Shown one piece after another: positions 39,042 to 52,449 of a stretch of DNA of 64,000 bases. The notes beneath the pieces are model-generated. The model ran no database searches and had not been told where the DNA came from. It saw nothing but the letters and a program-made list of their open reading frames with translations. Origin of the DNA: Odiellus spinosus. Taxonomy: Eukaryota > Arthropoda > Arachnida > Opiliones > Phalangiidae. The stretch lies in assembly GCA_963920705.1 (NCBI GenBank), contig OY987227.1:26455935-26519934 (forward strand), read 5' to 3'. Made by a program: the position numbers and the translations under genes. Each line of letters begins with the position of its first letter. Positions within the stretch are counted from its first letter, which is position 1.

Positions 39042-40128
39042 AAAATAATCGTGTGATTAGGGCTTGTGTGGATAGCAACCGTTTAATGGCGGAGATATTT
39101 TTTTTTATTTCAGTTTTCGTATTTCTTATCATTTGAACGAAGTAGTGGAAAATGAGAATCTATAAGCGAAATGCGAGAAGCTGAGCTTTATAAAGACTCT
39201 TTTGGTTAAACGTCGCGGAATAAAAAAAATAAATAAAACAGGTGCAATTTCTATACGGGCTAAGAAACTTTTTTTTTCTCTTTTGGAAAATAAAAATCTG
39301 ATATTAAAAATGCATACAGTTGTTGGGATAGAAATAGAGCATTAGCCCATTCAGTATTTATCGATAAACATTAGAAAATGTAATGTATATAAATGGGGTC
39401 TAGAGAAACAGTATAGATATATATTTTATAGCGTAAAAATAATCAATAAATGAAATATTCGATCGCTTATTGGTTTACTCTATCATTCTCCCTTGAGTGT
39501 AAGCAAATTTATATAATTAACTTTATATTATTTAAGTTATCATTTTTCAATAAATCGCAATCGTTGAATTCAAGCCTTAAATAATATACGGATAAGTTTA
39601 ACCACGGGTTAGAACGCATAACAGATTAAAAGTAACTCTATTTAGTAAATGGGCTAAAATTCCTACGGATGTTTTGCTACGATAATAAAACCACGCAATA
39701 CTCCAACAGGTTTAAGAATAAGAAGGTAATCATCTAGAGTTATAAATTTGTAATTTACAAGGGTTTTGTTCTGATAATTCTGAAATATTTTCCAGCAGCC
39801 ACATCCTCCCATTGTGGTTAGGCTTAATTCACGAAGTGGATTAAGATCCCCCTATCATATTATCCCTGCTAATCTTCCTATATAGATAATCGACCATAAA
39901 TATTCAAAAGCAAGTTTTCTTCTAATTTTAAAAAGGACGAAACTCATTTCGAAACTGGACCAGAAAAAATAACATAAAATTGAATAAATTATAAAATTAA
40001 TTTCAAACTTGACAATAAAATTCAAAATTAATGTTATATTCCCTGCATTACGTAACCCATTTCAAATATTTCACCGAAATCAATGAATTAGAAAAGTTTT
40101 AATTATAAATTAAAAAGCAGGTACTTAC

Positions 40129-40287
40129 CGATTACTTTAAGGTAAATGTTTCCTTGAGCGCGTTCTCCTCGACCGCTTTTAGCTTCGCATCTATACCATC
40201 CTTCGTCTTCTTTCACGGCTTGCAGCAAAGTTACGGAGCCGTTCCGATGCACAATGATCCGTTGCGATCTCGGCAACTCGTGTTGAC
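40129..40287 (-). CDS. Dscam: Dscam-family exon: C-terminal part of Ig6
   Basis: This 159-nt, phase 1-1 exon completes Ig6. The acceptor is TTTATGTAG^GTCAAC and the donor is ATCG^GTAAGT. The first two bases join the G left by the previous exon to give Gly, so the protein runs WKKG-QHELPRSQ. It carries the RNGSV segment (sequon NGS), the EDEGWYRC motif around the second Ig6 cysteine, and ends in YLKVI. It aligns in position with the Ig6 end of insect Dscam (FPNGT...YTC). The upstream intron is about 22 kb and the downstream intron about 13.8 kb, so the exon stands alone among transposons. Phase agreement on both sides makes the assignment firm despite its shortness. Confidence 0.88.
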
Positions 40288-40775
40288 CTACATAAAGAAA
40301 GAAAGAGATAAGGATCAAAAGAAGATTCGACCCCTCCAGGTATTTGACTAATCAAAGCCAAGATGACCTCCGAGATGAACAAGAAAGATAACGTTCTGGG
40401 AAAAGTATAAATTAGAAATATAAATCAGATACATTCAAGAGGCTACTTTCCTTGAAGATTGGTTGCTATACCATCTTTATAAGGTATTTAATTCACTGAG
40501 AGGCACTTCAATTTAACTAATATCTTTATTTATTTATCAGCTAACGTTCCTTCAGGTTATTATCTACTATCTTGATTGGTTAGAATTTTATCTCCAAGGA
40601 AGAACGCAAACAAATAAATGTATTCAAAAAGAGTAGGAACTCAGGCCCAGATTTATAGGGAAATGCGCGCTTAATTCCCTTTTAACCTTGTAACTTAAAT
40701 TGGGACACTATAAAAAAATCACGAAAGAATTCACATTGCTTCGCTGGGCCAATACCAACTTCGTGTTGCTATAGC

Positions 40776-41113
40776 CAGAAGCCGATGAAACCCTCCTTTG
40801 AAGTCTACTACTCCAATGTTCCATATAGCGCTCCTCTCTGTATGGGTAAAATTCCCAATTTTACGAGTTAGAAGGGGTCTTACTTCATCCCCCCTGTCTA
40901 CGGAAAATTGGAAATTCTCTCTCTCTCCCAAACGACGACGTTTTTTGGACGAACTCCGAGGGTGCTAGAGATATTCGCTCGACGAACTCCCGCTCCGAAA
41001 ATATCTACCGTTAGGAGGCGTACGAATCGCGCTTTTTGAAACTAACCCATACAGAGAGGGGTAGACAAGACCCGGGAGTAATAGACTTCAAAGGAGGGTT
41101 TCATCGGCTTCTG
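40776..41113 (+). mobile_element. Family A MITE, copy A6
   Basis: Full length with TSD CTATAGC. Lies about 490 bp upstream (transcript sense) of the second Ig6 exon. Confidence 0.93.
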
Positions 41114-41773
41114 CTATAGCTAGTTTCCGTTTTACATACATACTTAATAAGGTCGAATTTTAAATCATTAAATAAATTCACTTCTGATATGATCAGCATC
41201 TAAAGATGCTGCTTTATAAAGAAAGCGTCTCAATACCGGAGTTACTACGTTATAGCATGAAGGTAACCAAATCCCTACCACCAGTGAAACAAGAAAAAAA
41301 AAAGTTAAGAAACTTTTAGTTGAAATCCGACCATTGTGTTTAGAGAATGTAACTTGGACTAGTATTACTTTTTTTTTTTCCAGTCATTTAATGACACGTT
41401 TAAACTTCGCCAATACCTTTCTTTTTCTTTTAGCGCCAACTCCCTTAAGGGTTGCCGATGTACAATACGCATTTCTTGAACAGCTTTTGTCGAGGTTAAG
41501 AGTAAAGATTGGCTAAGAAAATACGACCGAATCAAATTACGCGATTCTCTCTTGGCGACCAGATAAAAGTACAACTGAAAAAAAGGTTTGACTCGAAGCG
41601 AAATAAGATATTTCGTTCCTTTCAAACTAATATAGATTATCTTTTTCTTATAACTCTGATCCAACAGTTGATGAATTTTTTAAAGAAGAATTCCCGGAAG
41701 ATTCGAAGAAGAAGGAATTAACAAAACCAGGATTTTATTAAAAAAAAAAAAAGATTTGCCACGAAACCCTAAG

Positions 41774-42054
41774 CAAGGAGGATCAGAGAAGGAGAGGAAA
41801 TGTGGGGACGGCGCGGTTCCTACTGCGTCGGCCTAAACTCCCACTCTGGGAGAACGGGGGTAGAGACGTTTCGTGGTAAAATGTTGTCGCGTGGATAAAA
41901 CGAATCCTTTATGAGACGCGCTAGCTAGCGACCACGTGACAACAGTTTACCTCGAGAATTTCCTATCCCCCCTTTCCACCCGAGTGGGAGGTTGGCTCTT
42001 CTCTCTCTAACTCAACGCAGCCCCACATTTCTTCTCCTTCTCTGATCCTCCTTG
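41774..42054 (-). mobile_element. Family F MITE, copy F3
   Basis: 281 bp, opposite orientation to F1 and F2 and almost identical, with TSD CCCTAAG. Confidence 0.93.
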
Positions 42055-42752
42055 CCCTAAGATTGTTTGGTAACCCAGTAGCCGCAGTTTTGTACGAAAA
42101 TGGAAAAAAAAAGTAAGAAAGATTCACCAAAAAAAACATTAAAAAATAAGACTAAAAGAAAAAGTAGGATAAACGAGAAGACTAGTATAAAAATCATTTT
42201 CACAGTGAAAATGCAGTGTACAGAAAAGAACTAAGAGAATAATATCAAAGAGGGAATCTACACCGATGGGAAAAGGCGTGAATTTTGTAAGTTTGGAGTC
42301 ATCCCTGTCGCCTGCTCCGATTGAAATGGATTCTAAAGGTATAAGATAAGAAGTATAGCGAAGAAGAAGAAGAAGAAAAAAAAAAAAAAATTCTTGCGGA
42401 GTGCTAAAAAGAGTTCTTAAGGATCGATGTAATCTCGGCGATTACGGCTTTGGATTCAACCCACTCCCCTTTCTCTTCCATCTTCTCATCCTCTTCCCAA
42501 GTTTCCTCAATGATGAAAAAAATAAAAAAATAAATTTAATGAACAAGAAGGGTTTCGAAGTTTATTGGTTTCTCACTAGATATTTTTGGGATATCTTCTA
42601 GGCGCCATCTTTTGGTAACTAAAGTTATTGGTTGGTAGGTTTAAATTAGATATTAACTAGAATCACCAGATCATTAAATATTGCGCCTATAGACACGTAT
42701 CACGGGTGTGCCGCGTCAATACCTTAAATTTTCTGGAGGGATGATAAAATTA

Positions 42753-42933
42753 GCAGCGTTCACACTAAAGACGTGGAAACGGTTTTTAAACGTTTTGGAA
42801 AGGTCAAATTATAAAATTTTGGGGTCACTCATGTAGATCTTTGATCATTAAACCAAATTAATATCTTGGAAAGTCGATTTGAACATTCGAATCGGTTTGA
42901 AAATGGTTTCAAAGTGGCAAGTGTGAACGTAGC
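42753..42933. repeat. Possible small element W
   Basis: Inverted ends GCAGCGTTCACAC and GTGTGAACGTAGC, with further inward similarity around GTGGAAACGG / GGTTTCAAAGTGG. Flanks AAAATTA and AAAATTT are only near-duplicates. Confidence 0.5.
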
Positions 42934-43789
42934 AAAATTTTTGGAAAACTATATTTGCATATGTGGCGCTAATTGATGCAAAATAATAGGGCAACTCGAC
43001 CTGACTAGCAGACGACAATTTGAATTATTCTTTCGTTAGTATTCCAGGTGCCATACCATTAAAAAAACACAAATGGAACGAGCAAAGTAAATTAAATCCC
43101 GAAAAATAGGGAAATATAAGTTGTCGAAATTATTGGAAGTTATAAGAACATATAAAAATATACGAACAATGGTAATCTGATTACTTAATAATGGTAATCC
43201 TGATCTGAATCTAGTTAAACAAAACATTAGAAGATACACTCCCTTATCCTCCTGCTGATAAACATTTACGCGGTATTATTCGAACGTTTCTTAACTTTAA
43301 GCCATAAATTTCCCTTTAAAAGTATAATTTAGATCAAATATTTATGAGGTATTAAGGTTATTATAATGAATGATGATTTACAACAAGTTATTCTATAAAT
43401 AATGGACTTTATAGTCCTGGCGAATAGCAACAAAGAGGTAGCTTTATAGTAAAACCAAAATATTTAAGACGCGACTAAAAAGATGAGAAGAAAGGAAATA
43501 GCCTGGAGGCAGTCAATGCGCGTAGGAAGCTTTTCTTTCTACTTAGGGGTTTTACCGAAAATCTGAGTCGAGTTAAAATAGAAGAAAGAAAAATTATTTT
43601 TTACGATAAACGAGATGTCGTCTACGGATTTGGAAAGTATTACTTATAAACCCCTTCGGGATAGAGCCGCGCGCTGTCCAATGACAATATATAGATACTT
43701 GCCAGTTAAAACCTTACAAGGGACGCTAAAATCCCATAAAACAAGATGCGCCGTCGGGCCATTTTAGTTAAAACTTTTACTACTAAAAT

Positions 43790-44105
43790 CAAGAACCCAT
43801 TCAGGTTCCATAAGAATATGGGAGCGTAGCTTTAGCCTCTGGTACCATCCTCCCAAACTTTGTAACAAAAGTTCGTCCGCAATTTTCGCAACATTTGTAC
43901 GCTTAGATCTTTTTTCGGTCGGCTCCATTTTTATTACCCAAAATATTATGTCAAGGTCGTTGGTGGCGCGGGTTAATAATAGATGTCAGGAGCGATTTAC
44001 TTGAAAAATCGATTCGAAGCGGACGAACTTTTGCTACAAAGTTTGGGAGGATGGTTATTGAATCGCGGCCCTCCCATATTCTTATGGAACCTGAATGAAT
44101 TCTTG
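43790..44105. mobile_element. Family L MITE, single copy
   Basis: 316 bp with inverted ends starting CAAGAACCCATTCAGGTTCC. Inverted similarity resumes inwards through the ACCATCCTCCCAAACTTTG region. The TSD is 7 bp, CTAAAAT, as in families A, E and F. Confidence 0.88.
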
Positions 44106-44825
44106 CTAAAATAAGTTGGACATGATTACACGTTGATAAGTGTAAACGTTCAAATTTGCGTATTATTCCGCTATAACATTTCCCATAATGCGTACTCCGC
44201 TTGAACATAAGAGTTATAAGATAAAGTTCAAATAGGAGTTTAATAAGCTCACTCGCCGATAGAAATTTATTTCTTATTCTTCGAGCTAGTCGTGGATGAC
44301 CGGCACGAAAGATGAACAAAATAAACGTCATTCTTGATACAACAATTCCATCCACGAAATTGACCTAAATTCGCGTTATAAAACTGGTTTTCTATTGGAT
44401 TTTAGAACCCTTTCGAGCCTGCAAGACGAGTATATCGAGAAAATGATCGTTAACGACCTAAACTTGTCCTTTCCTTCCGTTGAAAAACAATGAGAGAGAA
44501 AAAAGATCACGCGGTAAAGCTTTCCGTTGGTTTCTTTCTGGGCCTTTTCGTGTTAAACGGAGTGGAAGAAAAATTAAAGGAACTTGGGGACGAAATAGAA
44601 CGCTATTAGTCACGTCACTCGTCTACAGTAACTGTACTATATATAAGCTACCGCATTCCTCGCCGGCTTAGAGTCGTGGCATCTTATAATATAGCTAATG
44701 GTAGATATTGAGGTCCTGGTCTTTAGCTAAGATACTTCTTTATCGGTTTTATCCGTCGAAGTTATAAGAGTTGAAGGAATTGTCTATTATTTAATAGGTC
44801 AAACCAATAGGACGCAACAAAGAAT

Positions 44826-44980
44826 TCGAGCAACCAAGAAGCCATTGGAGCAACCAAGAAGCCATCGGAGTAATCGAGAATCCATTGGAGTAATTGAGAA
44901 CCCATTTAAGCTAGTAATCGAGAGCCCATTGAAGCTAAAAACTGAGAACCCATTGATGCTAGTAACCGAGAATTCTTTGA
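44826..44980. repeat. Degenerate head of the 20-bp minisatellite
   Basis: About seven diverged units of 20-24 bp such as GAGCAACCAAGAAGCCATTG, related to the unit that follows. Confidence 0.8.
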
Positions 44981-45800
44981 AGTAACCTAAAATCCACAAA
45001 AGTAACCTAAAATCCACAAAAGTAACCTAAAATCCACAAAAGTAACCTAAAATCCACAAAAGTAACCTAAAATCCACAAAAGTAACCTAAAATCCACAAA
45101 AGTAACCTAAAATCCACAAAAGTAACCTAAAATCCACAAAAGTAACCTAAAATCCACAAAAGTAACCTAAAATCCACAAAAGTAACCTAAAATCCACAAA
45201 AGTAACCTAAAATCCACAAAAGTAACCTAAAATCCACAAAAGTAACCTAAAATCCACAAAAGTAACCTAAAATCCACAAAAGTAACCTAAAATCCACAAA
45301 AGTAACCTAAAATCCACAAAAGTAACCTAAAATCCACAAAAGTAACCTAAAATCCACAAAAGTAACCTAAAATCCACAAAAGTAACCTAAAATCCACAAA
45401 AGTAACCTAAAATCCACAAAAGTAACCTAAAATCCACAAAAGTAACCTAAAATCCACAAAAGTAACCTAAAATCCACAAAAGTAACCTAAAATCCACAAA
45501 AGTAACCTAAAATCCACAAAAGTAACCTAAAATCCACAAAAGTAACCTAAAATCCACAAAAGTAACCTAAAATCCACAAAAGTAACCTAAAATCCACAAA
45601 AGTAACCTAAAATCCACAAAAGTAACCTAAAATCCACAAAAGTAACCTAAAATCCACAAAAGTAACCTAAAATCCACAAAAGTAACCTAAAATCCACAAA
45701 AGTAACCTAAAATCCACAAAAGTAACCTAAAATCCACAAAAGTAACCTAAAATCCACAAAAGTAACCTAAAATCCACAAAAGTAACCTAAAATCCACAAA
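44981..45800. repeat. 20-bp minisatellite, 41 identical units
   Basis: The unit AGTAACCTAAAATCCACAAA repeats 41 times with no change (820 bp). There are no spacers, so it is not a CRISPR array. A diverged unit follows at 45801-45820. Confidence 0.97.
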
Positions 45801-46804
45801 AGTAACCAAGAACCCGTTCAAGTCATTTAAATTGTTACAAAATATACGCTGCTTATAGAGGTCTCCAAAAATGAAAGAGATACAATGGAACTAAGACTAT
45901 TTACGTACTGAAATACAAATAACAGACATTCATATAAGAAACAGTAAGAAATCCCCGTTTCTACTACAAAAATCTACTGGAGCGTTTCCTTCCTCCGCGT
46001 CATCACACTAATGCCAGATATTTATCATTTTAACCCTGTTGCGAGTTTTAAAATGTTGTTCTTCATTCATACGTCAATTATTTTTATTCTGTGATATACC
46101 TTTAATAATATGATAACGATTACTGTATCAAAATATCGCGAAAGTTAAGAATGAGAAATTACAAATTGCTAAAGAGATACATACTGAAAAGTTCTAGTGT
46201 AAGGAGAACTCATATTTAGAAGTTTATGAGAAACTCAGTAAAAATTCGCGTACAACGCTTAATTCTAAGAGTTTCCTAATTAAAAGTATTTACATAAAAT
46301 GATGATATTCATATTGCTCTTTGAAGTTTCGAAACAATGGGGAGACATAAAGGATAATGTCTCCCACGCATCTCGTTAAAATTTAACAAAACCCAGCTTT
46401 ATTGTTTTTATTATTAATATTATTATAATTATTATAATCATTAAAGATCTCCTCGTTCCCTTTAGACATTTTAAACACGTAGTGTTCCCAATTAAAACTC
46501 TAGCTTAACATAAAAATAGCGTATGACCCGGTGAAAAATAAACAAGCTATAGAAAGAGTTACCTAAGTAGAATGCAAATGATGATACTGGATCCGAGATA
46601 TCGGATGAATCTCGTTAAGCCTAATAACTTTCAAAAAAATATACTCCTATACTTGTGAACTAACGAACATCTAAAATATATATAATTCTATATGTGGAAC
46701 ACTAAAACCTTTAGCACACGCAAAGCTAGATGAGCTATGATAAACGTCGTTGCAAACTCCGGTTGAATTCGAGTTTTTTTTTTTCAAGGGTTAGCATATT
46801 ATAT

Positions 46805-47142
46805 CAGAAGCCGATGAAACCCTCCTTTGAAGTCTATTACTCCCGGGTCTTGTCTACCCCTCTCTGTATGGGTTATTCTCAAAAGGCGCGATTCGTACGC
46901 CTCCTAACGGTAGATGTTTTCGGAGCGGGAGCTCGTCGAGCGAATATCTCTAGCAGCCTTGGAGTTCGTCCAAAAAACGTCGTCGTTTGTGGAGAGAGAT
47001 AATTTCCAATTTTCCGTAGACAGGGGGGTATGAAGTAGGACCCCTCCGATCTCGTAAAATTGTGAATTTTACCCATACAGAGAGGAGCGCTATATGGAAC
47101 ATTGGAGTAGTAGACTTCAAAGGAGGGTTTCATCGGCTTCTG
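46805..47142 (-). mobile_element. Family A MITE, copy A7
   Basis: Full length with TSD ATTATAT. Confidence 0.93.
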
Positions 47143-48310
47143 ATTATATATATAACTGGCTAGATACATTTTCCCTTCGTTAGGCCCGATGAGTAAAACG
47201 TCGTAGTTTCATTTTCTTAGAACTTATTTCCATTATTAAAATGAAACTTGTCCTTTAATAGCGTGATCCTTTGATAAAACTTGATATAAGCGTATCGTAA
47301 TTTGTTTTATAGACATTCCCAAATATAAAGATCCAAAAGTTCTTCGCCCCTTCAGCTAGAATTTAGTCCCCAAATATTATATCAAAAGCGGCAAAACAGC
47401 TTCGTAGCTTATTTCCATCCTCTTTTGTACATAAAGATAAAAGAACAATCTATACCAAAAATACAGCGCGACGCTTCTCTGGAGTCTGGACCCGCGGCTG
47501 AACGCGCGAAGAATGGCAAAAGTTTTAGGTTTATCTCAACAGCTGTTCCGACCTCTTTTACATCGTCATTCCATAATCGTTATCTAGGATAATCGCTTTT
47601 GTGACGAGGGCGAGGGCGTGCAGGCTTTCCGCTCTTCTAAAAAGCTTTAATTATACGCTTAAGGCTTCGAATTCCCAATCCTTAGTTCAACCCACATTCG
47701 ACTTGTTACAATCTATAGACTTAGAAAGCGGGACCGACTGAAATCTATAAGCTTCCGCGTTAACCGGCTTTTTCTCTATTCCCCCAATAGAACTTCATTA
47801 ATGGGCTCGTATAAATTGAAATTAGTCTAGGGACGAGTACGAGGAAGAACCCTGGGACATTGGGACCGCTAGCTCCCTAAAAGATTCGGTTCTCTATATC
47901 TATAATGCTTTCTAAACATTAAAAGCTTGGCTCAATTGCTCTAGATAAAGAAAAAGGACGGATCTTGGCCACGGAGCGAAAGAGGTTCGCAGCGAGGGGT
48001 ATGGTAGATTCCTTTAAATTACAACGACCGGAGGATTGGAGGCGGGTGAAGTTCAGAGTCCCCTATGGACTTCGAGGGCTAAAGAGTGTGGTATTATTAA
48101 AGAAGATGGAATTTCTACGCGCCAAGAAGTTTATTCCTTATTAAGAGCAAAATTGGTCGTCTCCGTGACTTTTCTCATTATTATCCTTCGAAGATTGTTC
48201 AATGTTAAAGCTATAAGTAGGGAAGGCATAAAATGTTTTATAGTGAGACAGGTTAAATAAAAAATGAGCTTATCAAACTTAGAATGATTATTTTAAGCGT
48301 TGAATTAAAG

Positions 48311-48387
48311 CAGAACTGCATGGTGGGACTTAATGGAAGCGCCCCGCGAAGCACCGTATTACACCCTGCGAAGCAATCCCACCACTG
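48311..48387. mobile_element. 77-bp hAT-like mini-element
   Basis: Begins CAGAACTGCATGGTGGGA and ends TCCCACCACTG, with an exact 8-bp TSD AATTAAAG (48303-48310 and 48388-48395). The interior repeats GCGAAGCA. It is non-coding. Confidence 0.8.
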
Positions 48388-50556
48388 AATTAAAGTGATA
48401 ATGAAGCGTGTTAATTATAATAGATTATAATCAACTAAATAATCTCAAAAACATTAAACTAACCAAATGATTCTCGTTAATTTTTTTGACTCGTAAACTA
48501 GCTAAGTTGATTAATTAAAAATATAACAGTTTTTCCAATGCAAAATGACGAAAATTCATCTTTTTCTAAGTATGAAGCACTGTTTTCGAGCCAGCCACCC
48601 CTTTCGGTTTAAAAGGGACAAAGGCCATAGTTTAAGCCTTTGTAAAACCAAATATACTCGCTATATAGCGCTTTTCGGCAGTTTCCGAGTAAGGATAGGG
48701 CTATAAACAGAGAAGAGGGTGGGCGATCGAGGGGGAGACGAGAGGTGGTGGGGCGATGGTCGAAAGCTGGCGCCCTGTCCTCTCCATCTGTTAACACGCT
48801 TCAACGAAGTTATTAAAACGAGCTTAGGGTGGGCGGAATTCGGATAGAACGGGGCGGCAACGAGGACGTATTGACTAAAAGCTGTTAAATGTTGACATTA
48901 AGATAATAATCAATATTTTTCCCTCTAGCTCACCCAGAATTAACGTCTACCGCCACCAAAGAGTCAGACTAAGTTGCCTCCATTGTGTTGTTAGCCAATA
49001 TTAAAATGCTCTATACGTGGACAACAATACTTTTGGCACCAAGAGTAAATTAAGCCGCGAGTAAATAAAGTGGATTTTTCTTGGAGGGGCTTTATTTTAA
49101 CTTTGCTCAAATAAATTATCTTGTTCGAGGGACTCTCAGTTTCACGCTTTCCTTTAATCACATCGCTAGTAAAAAAATCATCTTATTCGCTACTAGCTTC
49201 GCTACGAAGGATCAAGAGACAGTGACGAGATTGTTAATAGGTCATCTGCCATTTTTAGAATTAGGTTTTGAAAGTTCTTCGTTATATTAGTTTAGTTCAA
49301 GTACTCTAGCAGTGAATATCCTAACCCTCAGTTAGAACTATGACTTTTCATTGTCCTCTGGTGATTTTCTGAGGAGGGGGGCAACGTAACAAGGGAAGAG
49401 AATATTGGAAAGTTAGAGACTACATATTTTCTCGAAGGCAAAAAGGGTTAAAAATTCTCCGCCTCAAACAAGATGGCGTAGCAAGTTAAATTTCTAGCTA
49501 ATCACCTTGGACCCCAGGGGCTTTCTCCGTGTAACCATTCTAAATCCAGCTTTCGATTGAAGAAAAATGTTTGGGACTACTTAAATTATAAAATTAGAGT
49601 CACGGGGCCCAAAAAAAAAAGAATATTATGATTTTTACGGCCCGAAACTGTGGGAACCCTTAATCCTGGACTACGCGAAAGTAACTCGGGATTCATTTAG
49701 AGAAACCTTTACTTTCATTAATCGTTAATGGTAAACCTCTGATTTATGAGGAGTGGTTGCTGTTTCTATTCCTAAAAACAATATAATTTCTTTTTGTAAG
49801 TTAAAATTCCCTTTGTTTACTCGAGGAGTTATAAACTCATGATATTAAACCAATGATGTGTTAAGTACACAACGCGCCTTAACATTGTTACTTCACGTTC
49901 GTCGAGTACGTAAACTGAGGGTGCATGACGTCTTTTGACACGACTAGCGGGAGTGATATGTCGCGGACAACCCCTCGGAACGCCAACACTATCTAAGTTG
50001 CGTATTTATTACCAACCCTAGAATTTCCGATATCTGATAAAGTCTGTTGGGGCTTCGCGAAGTTCGCGGTTATAAACAAGGCTAGTTCCCTCCTTGTTCT
50101 CGCGGGTAACTCTACTTTACCGATACTCCCACCTCCCTGGAACCGTTTAACCCTATTCTCTATTAAAAACGATCATTTTAAAGGTCAACTTCCATTTTAT
50201 TCGCGTCATGGGACTCGAATGAGTCGATAAAACGGGTGAGATGACTATTAATTAAAGGGGGTGGTGACTAGAAATTTCAGCGAAGGACGATAGACAGCTT
50301 ATATAAGACATCAACTTATATCACAAAATTTAAGTGTTTGAGAGTTAATAATTAAGAAAAGGGGCACTAGCTCCGACAGGGATATATTAATTAACAGTAA
50401 AATATATGCTGGATTGATTATAACTTTATATTCTCAATTAAAGCCCTTCCAATGAAATTATCGATTGTTTTATACGTTTTTAATTAAAACATTTAATTTC
50501 AAATCGGTTATTTTAAATCATATGTTATTTACCATGTTGAAGTTAATAACTTATAG

Positions 50557-50893
50557 CAGAAGCCGATGAAACCCTCCTTTGAAGTCTATTACTCCCGGGT
50601 GTTGTCTACCCCTCTCTGTATGGGTTAGTTTCAAAAGGCGCGATTCGTACGCCTCCTAACGGTAGATGTTTTCGGAGCGGGAGGTCGTCGGACGAATATC
50701 TCTAGCAGCCTTGGAGTTCGTCCAAAAAACGTCGTCGTTTGTGGGGAGAGAGAATTTCCAATTTTCCGTAGACAGGGGGGATGAAGTAGGACCCCTTCTA
50801 ACTCGTAAAATTGGGAATTTTACCCATACAGAGAGGAGCGCTATATGGAACATTGGAGTAGTAGACTTCAAAGGAGGGTTTCATCGGCTTCTG
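50557..50893 (-). mobile_element. Family A MITE, copy A8
   Basis: Full length with TSD CTTATAG. Abuts the degenerate hAT-like U2. Confidence 0.93.
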
Positions 50894-50898
50894 CTTAT

Positions 50899-51095
50899 AG
50901 GGTTGGATAAGATCAGTTTCGTGGGCGCCCAGAATTGCAAAGAAGTGTTTGGTTATCGCTCAAGGGAAAGGTTATACACTTGGCGCCCATTTTGGCTCAA
51001 ATATTTAGTTTTTTTACGGTCCATATATGAGAAAGGTTCAAAATTAAGGCGCCCTGAGGCCCTCACCCTAAGATCCCTTTATTAATCCGGTCCTG
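50899..51095. mobile_element. Degenerate hAT-like element U2
   Basis: The right end ATTAATCCGGTCCTG and internal GCGCCCTGAGGC match U1; the left end is poorly preserved next to A8. Confidence 0.45.
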
Positions 51096-52449
51096 ATCTT
51101 TTAAGTCAAGATGATGCAATACCGATTTATTTATTAGCTAAATATAAGGAGACATTTCTCGCCGAGACCATTTTTAAATTCATTAGCTTTGATAAGTAAA
51201 TTTCTAATTAGTTGTCCTAATTATGAAAATAATTAATTTTAATCTCAGAAACGGATGATATCATTACTTATCCGATGAAACTAACTTTAATAGAATATAA
51301 TCACGTGGTTAACAAAGCGCTGTAGAAGATAGCTTCGGATACGTACGAGTTTTCCAAGAACGATTACTCAAACTCTATTATATTGACTATTCGAGTGAAG
51401 AACGATTCGATCGATTAAACTAATATTTGATCGACCAAGATATTCAAAATCGCGGCTGCATTTTCTTTAAAAGGTATTTTTTTTTTATTTCTTCTTGCTA
51501 TATAACATAAAAGCGCGCTTTCAAAAACACGTGTTTCATCTCGTTTAAAGTGGGGGGAACAAAAGGGTCGCCAACGATCCGAAGAGAATCGGGTACAGAA
51601 TAGAAAGCATATCGAGGAGGTAGAGGAAGTGAAAAGGAAGAAAGAAAAAGCTTTAGGGAGGTGTATAAATCAGGATATATTTGCCGAGACTACGAGAGCT
51701 AGATTTTTCACTTAGGTTTTTACTAGGAAATTGTATTCGATCTTCGACCCAGCCAGCGATGGAGGAGGCCATGGTTTACAAGCCAAGTCCTTTTTCCTCC
51801 CTATCTCTACGAACTTTTCTTCTCTATGTATCAAGGGCTTGTATCTAAAATCAGAAACGATTTAACTGAAAATTCTACGGCGCAGGGACACGCGATGTAA
51901 ATTTCTATAAACATAAAAGTAGTTTATTTCTTTTTCAGGCAATTTCCAAAGTTTCCACTCTCGCTTCAAAAAGCCAGGGCTTTTAAGGGTTAAAATGTTC
52001 GGGCTTGCCAAGATATCTCTTGGTTCTATCGAAGGTTCTACAATATATGTTGTTTTCTATGTATTCGGATCGAAATACGACCCCTGACTAAATAATCTAA
52101 AGTATATAGGGCTGATAAAAAAAAACATTTTCTTACATACAAGCTTTAGTTAAAAGCTTTTCTTTAAAAAGTTTTATTAATTAAAAAGGTTCGAATAATG
52201 AAGTTCATTATTTACAGAAAAAAACTCTTGAAATATTATAAGGATAGGAGGGAGATACGCTTTTAGACGAGACTAAACTGGTACCCCGAGATGAAAATGT
52301 AACATCACACCTCGGGGTGGGTTTGGACCATTGACCTTTTAAGTTTTTGTTCCAACAGCTCTATAGGGATGTTAAAATGCATTATCAAGTTTACGTGTAC
52401 GTTAAGACGTATATTCTTCTTATATATATTATATATATATATATATAAT

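Larger units (their letters stand above)
26358..40128 (-). other. 13.8-kb intron between Ig6 and Ig7
   Basis: Phase 1 intron holding F2, A4, B2, B3, E1, V, B5, A5 and the hAT-like element M1. In insect Dscam1 this position would be filled with alternative Ig7 exons; no Ig-like reading appears here on the minus strand. Stretches 26880-27615, 27965-29820, 30270-31525, 31970-32745, 34340-37920 and 39045-40128 show no feature I can name. A possible degenerate TTAA element (34902-35399) is too weak to list separately. Confidence 0.75.

Noticed and set aside
44981-45800. Possible CRISPR array
   Set aside because: Units are contiguous and identical with no spacers, in a eukaryotic intron.
50666-51085. 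139-codon plus-strand ORF, and similar 60-96 codon ORFs at each family A copy
   Set aside because: They read through the MITE on either strand and then into unrelated flank. The repeat is non-coding and the frames differ between copies.
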